A stretch of 16,935 bases of DNA from the NCBI GenBank assembly GCA_005778315.1, contig SXOW01000097.1:1-16935 (forward strand), given 5' to 3'. The notes below the pieces were generated by a model. The model saw only the letters and a program-made list of their open reading frames with translations. It ran no database searches and was not told where the DNA came from. Below are positions 6,970-15,714 of this stretch, in pieces. A program made the position numbers and the translations under genes. Position 1 is the stretch's first letter. Every line of letters starts with the position of its first letter. Origin of the DNA: Acidobacteriota bacterium. GTDB taxonomy: Bacteria > Acidobacteriota > Vicinamibacteria > Vicinamibacterales > UBA8438.

Positions 6970-9846
6970 TTAGAAACGAAACAGCCGCGTAAACTTGACG
7001 ACGAACGCGCGGTTCTCCAGCATTGGAAATCCGCGCGCGCTCATCAGTTCCGTGTCGCGTTGGTCGTTGTACACGACGAACAGTTCGCTGCCGGGTTGAT
7101 ATTCCCACCGCAATCGAAGATTGGTGCTGAGCGTATTGCGGGTGGAGTTGTACTGCAGGAGGCCGCCGAAGAACATCCGTGGCGTCAACGTGAAGGTGAT
7201 TCGGGTGGTGGCCAGTTTGGCCGTGAACGCACCTTGGGGCAGCTCGACGCGATTGACCGACACGCTCGGTTCGAATGAGAACCGCGGCGTGATTTCGATG
7301 CGTCCACGTGTATACCCGGCCGTGGTGATCGTCCCCCCGAAGAAGTCGCCCCGTTGCAGTGACAATGTTCCGGACAGGCGTCGCTGTGCCCCCATCGAGT
7401 AGGAGACGAAGTAGTCCTGAAAGTCGTACCCGCCGACCGGAATGGTGACACCACGCGCGATTCTGAACGGGTCGAACAGAAACTCGTAGCTGCGCTGCAC
7501 GTCCGCTACGAAGCGATCGCTGTTCTCGAACTCCGTCTCGAAACTGCCTCTGGCAATGCGCGATTCCACCACGCCGGCCACGTTTTCGATGTAGTCCATG
7601 CTGCCGCCAAACTTGAACTGGCGGACGAGCGCCATCGCCGGCCGCGGGCTGAAATGTCCCTGCACGAACGTGCGTCTGAAATCGGTGCGCCGGAGGAAAC
7701 CGACCTCCGGATTGAAGTTTTCTCCTACGAGCAGGTGGTCGACGCCCAGGGCATACAGGTCGCCGTTGTAGACGAACGCGGTCTGGTAGCTGTCGTTGTG
7801 CTCGTCCAACGCGCCATCCGCCGTTGGCGTCTGGGTGCGGGCGTAGTAGCCGTTGAAGTTGACGTTCTCGTAGAAGGAGAAGGCGCCATCGACGCCGAGC
7901 GCCCGGTTGGAGTCGTCACCCTGGACCGAGACGGACCGATTGGTGAAGATGCCGCCAATGCTACTGCGGCGAAGAATGTCGCGCTTGACCCGGAGCACCG
8001 TGAAGTTGGTGCCACGGATCCCGGAATTGGAGACAGCGTCGGCCTGGACATCGTCCGTCTGGATGTTCACGGCGCCGACGCTGAAGTCGCCGACCTTGCC
8101 GGTCATGCGTCCACCCGCAATAATCGGCACGGTGCTGCCCGACTCTAGGCCGATCCGGCGGCTGAAAAACACGGTGGGTGCGTCACCGCCGCCAAACCCT
8201 CCGGAGCCGGGCCGACCACCGCCGCCGGGACCGCCGAGCCCACCGAAGATCGCGCCACGGCCAAAGTCAAACGTGCCGCGCCCCTCCAGGAAGAATTCCC
8301 GCTTTTCAGGGAAGAACAAACTGAAACGGGTCAGATTGACCTGCTGTTCGTCCACCTCGACCTGGGCGAAATCGGTGTTGTAGGTGAAGTCGGCGGTGAG
8401 ATTCTGGGTCACGCCGTACTTGACGTCGACCCCGAAATCGCCGTCGCCGTCGTTGCGCACCTGCGGGTTGGCCGTGAGATCCGTGCCGACCGACCCGATC
8501 CCATACGGTTTGATCTCGAACGTCCGGTTGCCCGCCGGGACCTCGATGCCCGTGACGGTGCCTGCGGCTGAAATACGAAACAGACCGGGACCGCCGGAAA
8601 TGGGCACCGGGGTCAGGTAGGTCGACTCGTTCTTGTGGTAGATGCGTCGTCCGAGCTGGAGGCCCCACAGTTGCTCGCTTCCCGGTCGATAGCGAAGTGA
8701 CTTGAACGGAATCTGCATTTCGGCAGTCCAGCCGCCGTCGAATCGTCCGGTGCGGACATTCCAGATCGGATTCCAATCGCTGTTGGGGTTGCCTTCGTCT
8801 GTGAGCTGGAAGTCGAAGATTCCCCCAATGGGGTTGACTTGGAAGGCATACCCATTGCGCCGGTCGTAGAACGTGTCCAGTGCGACGCTGAACGTCTCGT
8901 TGTTGATGAGCTGGAACGAGTCCCGTCGCATCTCGTTCGCGACCCATTCCGACTCCGGCGACGTATCCCAGAGTCGGGCGGAGACGTAGATGTTCTGGTC
9001 GTCGAAGAACACCCAGGCCTCGGTTCGTTCCGTGGTCGGTGCGCCCTCCACCGGGAGTTGCTGGATGAACCCGTCTATCGGTGTCACCGTCGAGTAGGCC
9101 GATTCGTCCAGCGCGCCATCGAGTGTCAGCGGCTCCATGATCCGAACCGCGCGGACGGTGGCATCGCCAGACGCGTTCCGCGAGACAGTGGCTGGGGCGA
9201 CCGGCGGCGGTGGACCGTCGATACCGGCGGTGACCGCCAGACCGCCACCACCGCCGGACCGCGGCTCAGGAGAGGGCCCAGACAACGGCCCAGACGAGGG
9301 CGCCGTGGGAGGCGACGGACGCGGTGACGGCGGGGGTGACGGCGGTGGTGACGCGATCGCCGTCTGACCGGGTGCGTCCGCCGGCAGGCCCGACACGATG
9401 TCGGCCGATAGCTCGTCCTGGAGCGTGAAGAAATCGCTGATCTGACCGTCGAGCCGGACGCTATGCACGGTGACGCCAGAGGACGTGTCGACCACGCGGG
9501 CCGTGATGCGAAGCGCATCGCCCAGCCGCTGGTAGCCTCCGCTGACAATCCAGCGGGCGGGTGGGCCGCTCGTCTCCGCCGCGCTCTGGCTGAGGATGAC
9601 CGTCAGGCCGCCGTCCGCAAGATCCGTGGCGAGCGTCTCGGCGATACCGGTGCCCATCCATTCGTCGTCGGACGATCCGCTGATGTTGGTGAACCGCTCG
9701 ACTGTGACGGCGGCCGGCGCGAGACGCATCGACTGCGCTGGCGTCTCTGCGGACCCGATCGCCGGCGCCGGCGTGGGTTGTGACTGCGCGACTGAGCTCG
9801 CGACGAGACATGCAAGGGTGGCGGCAGAGATCGTCGCAATACGCAT
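6970..9846 (-). CDS. Secreted TolB-N-like / CBM9-like / DUF5916 outer-membrane beta-barrel protein (copy 2)
   Basis: A 958-residue paralogue of the protein at 295-3066 with the same domain order. It has a Sec signal peptide (MRIATISAATLACLVASSVAQ), a TolB/FlgO-like domain at about 44-152 (VERFTNISG, DDEWMGTGIAETLA, GDALRITARVVD, FFTLQDELS), and a very Pro/Ser-rich linker at about 165-198 followed by five Gly. A CBM9-like domain covers about 230-455 (LDGALDESAY, AWVFFDDQNIYVSARLWDT, VANEMRRD, LDTFYDRRNGY). The DUF5916 barrel has the same NTDFAQVEVDEQQV and FFPEKREFFLEG motifs, a Gly-rich loop, and ends in RLFRF. The ATG at 9846 is preferred; a GTG two codons upstream (9852) is in frame and also possible. 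Neither has a Shine-Dalgarno. The role is unknown; a surface-binding or uptake barrel is an inference from the domain set. Confidence 0.9.
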   Translation of the reverse strand: MRIATISAATLACLVASSVAQSQPTPAPAIGSAETPAQSMRLAPAAVTVERFTNISGSSDDEWMGTGIAETLATDLADGGLTVILSQSAAETSGPPARWIVSGGYQRLGDALRITARVVDTSSGVTVHSVRLDGQISDFFTLQDELSADIVSGLPADAPGQTAIASPPPSPPPSPRPSPPTAPSSGPLSGPSPEPRSGGGGGLAVTAGIDGPPPPVAPATVSRNASGDATVRAVRIMEPLTLDGALDESAYSTVTPIDGFIQQLPVEGAPTTERTEAWVFFDDQNIYVSARLWDTSPESEWVANEMRRDSFQLINNETFSVALDTFYDRRNGYAFQVNPIGGIFDFQLTDEGNPNSDWNPIWNVRTGRFDGGWTAEMQIPFKSLRYRPGSEQLWGLQLGRRIYHKNESTYLTPVPISGGPGLFRISAAGTVTGIEVPAGNRTFEIKPYGIGSVGTDLTANPQVRNDGDGDFGVDVKYGVTQNLTADFTYNTDFAQVEVDEQQVNLTRFSLFFPEKREFFLEGRGTFDFGRGAIFGGLGGPGGGGRPGSGGFGGGDAPTVFFSRRIGLESGSTVPIIAGGRMTGKVGDFSVGAVNIQTDDVQADAVSNSGIRGTNFTVLRVKRDILRRSSIGGIFTNRSVSVQGDDSNRALGVDGAFSFYENVNFNGYYARTQTPTADGALDEHNDSYQTAFVYNGDLYALGVDHLLVGENFNPEVGFLRRTDFRRTFVQGHFSPRPAMALVRQFKFGGSMDYIENVAGVVESRIARGSFETEFENSDRFVADVQRSYEFLFDPFRIARGVTIPVGGYDFQDYFVSYSMGAQRRLSGTLSLQRGDFFGGTITTAGYTRGRIEITPRFSFEPSVSVNRVELPQGAFTAKLATTRITFTLTPRMFFGGLLQYNSTRNTLSTNLRLRWEYQPGSELFVVYNDQRDTELMSARGFPMLENRAFVVKFTRLFRF

Positions 9847-9856
9847 AGGCACGGGA

Positions 9857-9862
9857 ATAATA
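9857..9862 (-). promoter_or_regulatory. -10-like element just upstream of DUF5916 copy 2
   Basis: TATTAT on the minus strand ends 10 nt before the ATG at 9846 and 4 nt before the alternative GTG at 9852. Initiation about 7 nt downstream would give a leader of only a few bases, which favours the ATG as the true start. No -35 match is evident. Confidence 0.35.
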
Positions 9863-9956
9863 CGTGCGTGGAGCCCTTTTCGTTTACCGGTCGGGCAATC
9901 TGCCGTATGGGCCGGTGCGGCTCCTGGTCCCCAGCTTTTTCAGAAAGTGTTCGTGA

Positions 9957-10310
9957 ACCCATCCTCGCACCGGACGTTTTCAAACAGATCGGGTCATGAT
10001 CGAGGCCGAGGACAAGGACGCCCGGTTTCCGGATGGTTGGGCTTCTTCAACTTCATCGCATCGAGATTTTCGACCAGGAGGGCAACGATCTCGACTCCCG
10101 GTACAGTTACGGGCGTATCAGCGGCATCTTCATCACCCCGGACCAGAGGTCTACGCCATCATTCCGCCGTTCGACGAGGACACGCGGCCGTATCAGGGTG
10201 CGGCGGGGGAAGGCGTCGCGGTCGATGCCGATGGCAAAGTGTTTGCCGCCGAGGGACCAAACTCCCTCCAGTGGGCCGGCGGCGCGTTCGCGAAGTACGC
10301 GGTCGCGCGG
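9957..10310 (+). pseudogene. Decayed NHL-repeat / six-bladed beta-propeller gene remnant
   Basis: The 9847-10363 gap holds no intact gene, but the plus strand keeps recognisable pieces of an NHL-propeller protein in two frames. One frame, open from 9957 after a TGA, gives DRVMIEAEDKDARF. A second frame gives HRIEIFDQEGN and YGRISGIFITPD (about 10054-10143). The first frame then resumes at 10146 with EVYAIIPPFDEDTRPYQGAA, GEGVAVDADGKVFAAEGPNS and GGAFAKYAV. These match the order of the last blades in secreted NHL proteins (RIQIFDQDGNFL, GRPSGIFI, a blade, then AAEGVAVDAQGN and a final KYV). The blade normally between ITPD and the VYAIIPP-like segment is missing. So there are at least two frame changes and one deletion, and no start or upstream blades are seen. 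A coding frame runs on to 10427, but its last part overlaps the DUF1501 gene. Confidence 0.6.
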
Positions 10311-10363
10311 TGGAGAGACAGCGCGCCGACTGGCGCAGGCCGTACACCCGTTAACCAGTGCCC

Positions 10364-11818
10364 TTACGTGAGAATGTCGTGCACGACCTGCCCATGGACG
10401 TCCGTCAAGCGGAAGTTGCGGCCCTGAAACGGGAACGTCAGCCTGGTGTGGTCGACCCCGAGCAACTGCAGCATGGTTGCGTGCAGATCGTGGATGTGCA
10501 CGGGGTTCTTGGTGATGTTGAAGCCGAAGTCGTCGCTTTCGCCGTAGGTGAGGCCCGGTTTGACCCCGCCACCGGCCATCCAGATCGTGAAGCACCTCGG
10601 ATGGTGGTCGCGTCCGTAGGTCTCTGCGGTGAGCCGGCCCTGACAGAAGACGGTGCGGCCGAACTCGCCGCCCCAGACGACCAGCGTCTCGTCCAGCATC
10701 CCGCGCTCCTTCAACTCGTGGATCAGGGCCGCTTGCGGCTGGTCGACATCCGTGGCCTGCGTTTGGATGCGTCGCGGGAGCTGAGTATGCATGTCCCACC
10801 CGCGGTGGAAGACCTCGATGAAACGCACATCGCGTTCCGCGAGCCGGCGGGCCAACAGGCAGTTGGCGGCGAACGTCCCCGGCGTGCGGGCATCGGGTCC
10901 GTAGCGTTCGAAGACGCTGTCGGGTTCACCGGACAGGTCGGTCAGCTCCGGCACGGAGGCCTGCATGCGATACGCCATCTCGTACTGCGAAATACGGGTG
11001 TTCGTCTCGGGGTCACCGCCCGCCTCGTAATCCAGCCGGTTGAGCGCGCCCAGGTCGTCGAGAAAGCGACGCCGCGCGCTACGCGTGACGCCCGGCGGGT
11101 CCGACAGATACAGGACCGGATCGCCGGTCGACAGGAACCTGACGCCCTGGTATTGGCCGGGCAGAAACCCGCTGCCCCAGAGCCGGTCGTAGATCGGGTT
11201 CCCATCCCGGTTCGACACCATGGCGACAAACGTCGGCAGGTTGTCGTTCATGCTCCCGAGTCCGTAGGACAGCCACGCGCCGATGCTCGGTCGGCCCGCC
11301 AGCTGGGCGCCCGTCTGGAGGAAGGTCACCCCAGGGTCATGGTTGATCGCCTCGGTGTACATCGTCTTGATGAAGCACAGCTCGTCGGCCACCTTGGCGG
11401 TGTGCGGCATCAGCTCGCTGATCCAGGCCCCCGACTGGCCATGCTGGGCAAACGAGTAGTAGGACGGGATGACGGGGAAACTCTCCTGCGTCGCCGTCAT
11501 GCCCGTGAGGCGCGCGTCGCCGCGAACCGACGACGGCAGCTCGGTCCCGCGCAGCCCCGCGAGCTTCGGTTTGTAGTCCCACAGTTCGTACTGCGAGGGC
11601 GCGCCCTCCTGGAACAGATAGATGACCCGTTTGGCTTTGGGCGCGAAGTGGGGCAACCCCGGTAGCGCGCCGGTCGCCGTTGACGCGCCGCCGGCCGCCT
11701 GGGCCAAGAGGTCGTCATTCAACAACGTCGACAGGGCGGCGGCCCCGATCCCGGTGCTCGACAACTCGAGAAATCGCCGCCGGGTGAACGGCAGCAGCGG
11801 GTCAGGCTTCGGGTTCAT
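10364..11818 (-). CDS. Tat-exported DUF1501 family protein
   Basis: A 484-residue DUF1501 protein, a family related to the alkaline phosphatase/sulfatase superfamily whose activity is not established. The N-terminus is a Tat signal: TRRRFLEL at 12-19, an Ala/Gly/Leu stretch and LLAQAA. Family landmarks are YLFQEGAPSQYELWDYKP near residue 65, the LPTFVAM segment, FHRGWDMHTQL, LVVWGGEFGRT and YGRDHHPRCFTIWMAGGGVKPG, with a C-terminal HIHDLHATMLQLLGVDH. The ATG has AAGGA 6 nt upstream, lying inside the end of the preceding gene. Only 2 nt separate it from that gene's stop, so translation is probably coupled. In Planctomycetes, Verrucomicrobia and Acidobacteriota such genes habitually follow a PSCyt/DUF1549/DUF1553 gene, as here, which implies a shared periplasmic task. 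Confidence 0.92.
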   Translation of the reverse strand: MNPKPDPLLPFTRRRFLELSSTGIGAAALSTLLNDDLLAQAAGGASTATGALPGLPHFAPKAKRVIYLFQEGAPSQYELWDYKPKLAGLRGTELPSSVRGDARLTGMTATQESFPVIPSYYSFAQHGQSGAWISELMPHTAKVADELCFIKTMYTEAINHDPGVTFLQTGAQLAGRPSIGAWLSYGLGSMNDNLPTFVAMVSNRDGNPIYDRLWGSGFLPGQYQGVRFLSTGDPVLYLSDPPGVTRSARRRFLDDLGALNRLDYEAGGDPETNTRISQYEMAYRMQASVPELTDLSGEPDSVFERYGPDARTPGTFAANCLLARRLAERDVRFIEVFHRGWDMHTQLPRRIQTQATDVDQPQAALIHELKERGMLDETLVVWGGEFGRTVFCQGRLTAETYGRDHHPRCFTIWMAGGGVKPGLTYGESDDFGFNITKNPVHIHDLHATMLQLLGVDHTRLTFPFQGRNFRLTDVHGQVVHDILT

Positions 11819-11820
11819 GG

Positions 11821-14800
11821 TCAGTCCTTGGTGATGGTCCGGTCGAGGTTCAAGATCAGATTGGCCACCATCGTGTACGACGCCAGCTCGGCGATGTCCA
11901 GCGTCTCGTCGCGCAGGGATTCCCCCATGCTGACGAGCTGCAGCGCCGCTGACCGATCGGAGCGGAAACGGTCCAGGTGATGGCCGTAGCCCTCGAGCAG
12001 CAGCGAGTGTGCCTCTGGCTGGGGTCGGTGCGCCGTCGCCAGACGGTACGCATACGCGATGCGTTCATCCGGTGTCGTGCCGCCTTCGGTCATCATCCGC
12101 TCCGCCAACCGGCGCGCCGCCTCGACGTAGGTGACGTCGTTCATCAGGTTGAGCGCCTGCAGCGGCGTGTTCGTCCGGCTCGAACGCACGATGCACGTCT
12201 CGCGAGTGGAGGAGTCGAACGTCAGCATCGCGGGCGGCCCCAGTGTGCGCTTCCAGAACGTGTAGAGGCTTCGGCGATAGAGGTCGTCGCCCTCAGCCTG
12301 CTGGTATTGCTGGCTCGCCTGGTCCCAGAGGCCCTCAGGCTGATACGGCTTGACCGACGGGCCGCCGATCTCGTCGACGAGCAGACCGGCGATCGAGAGC
12401 GCCTGGTCCCGAATCACCTGCCCCGGCAGACGCTGGCGTGGGCCACGCGCCAGGAGCCGGTTCTCCGGATCCCGCTCCAGCGCGTCCGGCGCAATCGTGG
12501 AGTCTTGCCGATAAGTGGCGCTGGTCACGATCGCCCGTTGCATCGCCTTCACGTCCCAGCCGGAATCGACGAAGCTCGTCGCCAGCCAGTCCAGCAGCTC
12601 CGGATGGCTTGGGAACTCCCCCTGCAGCCCGAAGTTCTCGGTCGTCTTCACGAGCCCGGTCCCGAAGTACCGCTGCCAGAAGCGGTTCACGGTGACGCGC
12701 GCCGTCAAGGGATGGCCCGGCTCGACCAACCACTGGGCGAACGTCAGGCGGTTGGCTGGTCGCCCGTCGGCCATGGGAGGCAGCACGGCCGGGACGCCCG
12801 GGCGAACCTGCTCCCCAGGGACGTCGTAGGCCCCGCGAATCAGTCGGAACGTCTCGCGCGGCGGGTCCATCTCCTCCATCACCATCACGGTCGGGAAGCT
12901 GTCCCAGAGCTCGGCGCGCTGGCGCTCGAGGTCGGCGACGAGGCGCCGCGCCTGCTTGATCGCGGGCGGCGCGTACTGGTCGAGAAACGCCAGGCGGAGC
13001 TTCTCCGTCTGGCCGGTTGTGCGGTTGGCGGGAGCGATGCGGGCTATCTCGCTCAGCGACTCACCGGTGGCCACGACCGCGGCGTGGGCCGGGGTCAGCA
13101 CGGTCGCATAGACGCGGACATCGTCGATGTCCCCTTGAAACCGTGGGCGTTGGTTCGTGCTGTCAGCGGCGCCGGAGTTCTCCGGTGGCGGCCCGCTGGC
13201 CCCGATCCGCAGCGGCTCCCCTGTTCTGATCGGGTTGTTGATCCCGTCGATCTGGGTCGTGAGGGGCTGTGACCGGCCATCGACGTACACCCGGAAGCTG
13301 GCCGGCATCTTCTTTCCGTCGTAGGTCACGAGCACGTGCCGCCACTGCTCGAGCGGCAACACCTCTTGGGCTTCGACCCGCACCCCGTCGTCCAGCCAGC
13401 GGTTGGACATGTTGAACAGGAGCTTGCCCGCCGCGAGATACAGCCCCCAGCCGCGCTCGCCCTCGTCGTCGGCCAGCGCGCGCGACACGATCACCCCGTC
13501 TGGCGCTATCGGACGGATCCAAGCCGATACGGTGAACGGGTCGTTGTACGTGAAATCCGCGACGTTCCCCGCGTTGATGAACCGGCGTCCATCGAAGCTG
13601 GCCGCTTCGCCCACCCTCCCGGGGCCGAACCGCGGCTCGCCCTCTTCCAGCGTGACGTCGGCCTGGAACGTGGCGATCTCCGGCGGCGTGGTGACCACTC
13701 GCATACCGGACGCTTCCGATGGGGAGGGGGGCACCCCGCCCCCGGCGTAGACACCACCGATGTCGCCGTCGAGCGGGTGATGCACGAGCAGCTGGTCGCG
13801 CAGGATCCAGTCGACGCGGCCGGCCACGGCGAGCGAGTCTTCCCACCGCCTCTGTGCGGCGGCGGTCTCGGTGGCGAGAGCGGAGAACGCCTCGATTGCC
13901 TCGTCGAGCGTGACATCGAGCGCGGCCAGCTCCGCGTCCTGTGCCGCGGTGGGCGCGGTGAGATACGGCGGCGAGTTCCCGTACTTGAAGGCCTTGTCAC
14001 GCTCCGGCACGTTGTTGAAGTAGGCGAAGACCTCGTAGAACTCTTTCTGCGTAATCGGGTCGAACTTGTGGTCGTGACATCGGGCGCACCCCAGGGTCAG
14101 GCCCAGCCACATCGTCGAGGTGGTCGATACACGGTCGACCACGTTCTCGACCTGGAACTCGTTCTCGATGATGCCACCCTCGCCGTTCTGACTGTGGTTC
14201 CGGTTGAACGCGGTGGCGATACGCTGATCGAGCGTGGCGTCTGGCAGCAGATCGCCAGCGAGCTGCTCGATGGTGAACTGATCGAACGGCATGTTGTCGT
14301 TGTAGGCGTCGATCACCCAATCGCGCCAGCGCCACATAGTCCGCTCGGCGTCCGTCTGATACCCGCTCGTGTCGGCGTACCGGGCGCCGTCCAGCCACTC
14401 GGTCGCCATCCGCTCCCCGTAGCCCGACGAAGCGAGCAGCCGGTCTACCGCCTTCTCGTAGGCGTCCGGGGAGTCGTCATTGAGGAAGTCGGCAAGCTCG
14501 GCCTGGGTCGGCGGCAACCCGGTCAGGTCGAGCGTGACGCGCCGCAGCAGGGTGTTGCGGTCCGCCTCAGGGGCCGGGCTCAACCCGTCGCGTTCGAGCC
14601 GGGCCAGGACGAAGGTGTCGATCGGACTGCGGGGCCAGTCGGTGGCGGCGACCGGCGGCAGCACGGGGCGCTGGGGTGGAATGAACGCCCAGTGTGACTG
14701 CCATGCGGCGCCCTGGTCGATCCACAGACGCAGCGTCTTGACCTCGGCGTCGGTCAGGGCATCTTCCTCGTCACCCGGCATCACGGAGGAGGCCAGGCCC

Positions 14801-15471
14801 CGCTGGAAGGGCATGCGCACCGAGAGGTCGGGTGCGGTGACGCGATGAACGAGCAGGCTGTCGGCGGCGCTCCCAGGGATGATGACAGGACCACCAAACT
14901 CGCCGCGATCGACGAAGGGACCTTCCGCGACGTCCAGCCGTAACCCGCGCTGGCGGGCCTGCTCGTCCGGTCCATGACAGACGAAGCAGTTCTCCGATAG
15001 GATCGGACGCACTTCCCGCGCAAAGTCGACGGTGCGGGCTGCGACCGGGATGCCGCCGGCATCGGCCACCAGATCACTGCCCCACTCGGCCCCGCTGTCG
15101 ATCCACCGGCGCACAACCTCGATCTGGTCGGGCGGCACCGTTCGGCCGGACGAGACCGGCGGCATACGAATGACCCGGTCCTCAGACGTCAGGCGCTGAA
15201 ACAGTCGACTCTCCTCGGCACGGCCCGGCACCACGAGGTTGCGGATGAAGTCCGGCGTGTCCAGCCGCAACCCCGCTTGACGGGTAATCTCCGACGCCCC
15301 GTGACAGGCGCCGCACGCCTCGGCGAGGATCGGTCGAACGTCCCGGTTGAACTCGAGGGGCTGAGCGGGTTCCTGCACCGGCGCGGCGCGGAGATCGCGA
15401 GAGCCATGTCCGCCAAGCACCAGCGCAAGAAGCGCGAAGAGGGTCAGCGAGCGAAGGAGTGTCGTCCTCAT
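11821..15471 (-). CDS. PSCyt1-PSCyt1-DUF1549-LamG-DUF1553 multidomain secreted protein
   Basis: A 1216-residue planctomycete-type multidomain protein, predicted periplasmic. It starts with a Sec signal (MRTTLLRSLTLFALLALVLGG). Two cytochrome-like PSCyt1 domains follow, each with a heme-binding CxxCH: CGACH at 53-57 and CFVCH at 162-166. DUF1549 spans about 280-495 and carries a third CxxCH, CARCH at 462-466. A LamG/concanavalin-like domain is inserted at about 565-795 (DPFTVSAWIRP, WRHVLVTYDG, GDIDDVRVYATVLTP). DUF1553 covers about 900-1170 (RLTFAQWLV, RVTVNRFWQRYFGTGLVKT, SHPELLDWLA, SATYRQDS). The start at 15471 has GAGG 6 nt upstream and places the signal first; the frame is open to 15666 but that extension has no signal-like character. 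The likely promoter is at 15522-15550. Function is unknown; electron transfer plus polysaccharide binding is an inference. Confidence 0.92.
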   Translation of the reverse strand: MRTTLLRSLTLFALLALVLGGHGSRDLRAAPVQEPAQPLEFNRDVRPILAEACGACHGASEITRQAGLRLDTPDFIRNLVVPGRAEESRLFQRLTSEDRVIRMPPVSSGRTVPPDQIEVVRRWIDSGAEWGSDLVADAGGIPVAARTVDFAREVRPILSENCFVCHGPDEQARQRGLRLDVAEGPFVDRGEFGGPVIIPGSAADSLLVHRVTAPDLSVRMPFQRGLASSVMPGDEEDALTDAEVKTLRLWIDQGAAWQSHWAFIPPQRPVLPPVAATDWPRSPIDTFVLARLERDGLSPAPEADRNTLLRRVTLDLTGLPPTQAELADFLNDDSPDAYEKAVDRLLASSGYGERMATEWLDGARYADTSGYQTDAERTMWRWRDWVIDAYNDNMPFDQFTIEQLAGDLLPDATLDQRIATAFNRNHSQNGEGGIIENEFQVENVVDRVSTTSTMWLGLTLGCARCHDHKFDPITQKEFYEVFAYFNNVPERDKAFKYGNSPPYLTAPTAAQDAELAALDVTLDEAIEAFSALATETAAAQRRWEDSLAVAGRVDWILRDQLLVHHPLDGDIGGVYAGGGVPPSPSEASGMRVVTTPPEIATFQADVTLEEGEPRFGPGRVGEAASFDGRRFINAGNVADFTYNDPFTVSAWIRPIAPDGVIVSRALADDEGERGWGLYLAAGKLLFNMSNRWLDDGVRVEAQEVLPLEQWRHVLVTYDGKKMPASFRVYVDGRSQPLTTQIDGINNPIRTGEPLRIGASGPPPENSGAADSTNQRPRFQGDIDDVRVYATVLTPAHAAVVATGESLSEIARIAPANRTTGQTEKLRLAFLDQYAPPAIKQARRLVADLERQRAELWDSFPTVMVMEEMDPPRETFRLIRGAYDVPGEQVRPGVPAVLPPMADGRPANRLTFAQWLVEPGHPLTARVTVNRFWQRYFGTGLVKTTENFGLQGEFPSHPELLDWLATSFVDSGWDVKAMQRAIVTSATYRQDSTIAPDALERDPENRLLARGPRQRLPGQVIRDQALSIAGLLVDEIGGPSVKPYQPEGLWDQASQQYQQAEGDDLYRRSLYTFWKRTLGPPAMLTFDSSTRETCIVRSSRTNTPLQALNLMNDVTYVEAARRLAERMMTEGGTTPDERIAYAYRLATAHRPQPEAHSLLLEGYGHHLDRFRSDRSAALQLVSMGESLRDETLDIAELASYTMVANLILNLDRTITKD

Positions 15472-15521
15472 ATCCTGCCTCGGGCCGGGGCTTTCATTGT
15501 GCCTGTCCTGCGTAGCTCTAC

Positions 15522-15550
15522 CATATACCCGAGGGCCGCCAAGCGCACAA
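15522..15550 (-). promoter_or_regulatory. Sigma70-like promoter for the PSCyt/DUF1501 unit
   Basis: On the minus strand TTGTGC (15545-15550) and TATATG (15522-15527) are separated by exactly 17 bp. Initiation near 15515 would give a leader of about 45 nt before the ATG at 15471. The -35 matches the consensus in its first three bases only. Confidence 0.4.
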
Positions 15551-15714
15551 GAAATCTGTTCGTCACCCGATCGTCCAGCGCTTGAGGCGGTCACTTCAGC
15601 TTGCGCTGACGTCCAACCGATCGCGATGGGTCGTGCGGCGGGGCCGTCCCTGGCAGCGGTCGCCACTGGCCGGTCAGGCAGGAACTGACTGTCGTCCGCC
15701 GCCTCTCCCGCGCG

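Noticed and set aside
9300..9355. Short GGTGACGGCG-type direct repeats as a possible CRISPR or regulatory array
   Set aside because: They lie inside the coding frame of DUF5916 copy 2, are tandem without spacers, and simply encode its Pro/Ser linker.
10323..10336. GCGCC-GACT-GGCGC hairpin downstream of the DUF1501 stop as a terminator
   Set aside because: The stem is only 5 bp and no T-tract follows on the minus strand; such stems are expected by chance in GC-rich DNA.
13336..14697. A 453-codon plus-strand frame, and another at 11977-13272, opposite the PSCyt/DUF1553 gene
   Set aside because: Both lie antisense to continuous DUF1549/LamG/DUF1553 homology and show no recognisable motif.
15472..15666. 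N-terminal extension of the PSCyt gene to an ATG at 15666
   Set aside because: The extra 65 residues have no signal or domain character, cover the likely promoter at 15522-15550, and the ATG at 15471 has a ribosome-binding site and signal peptide.
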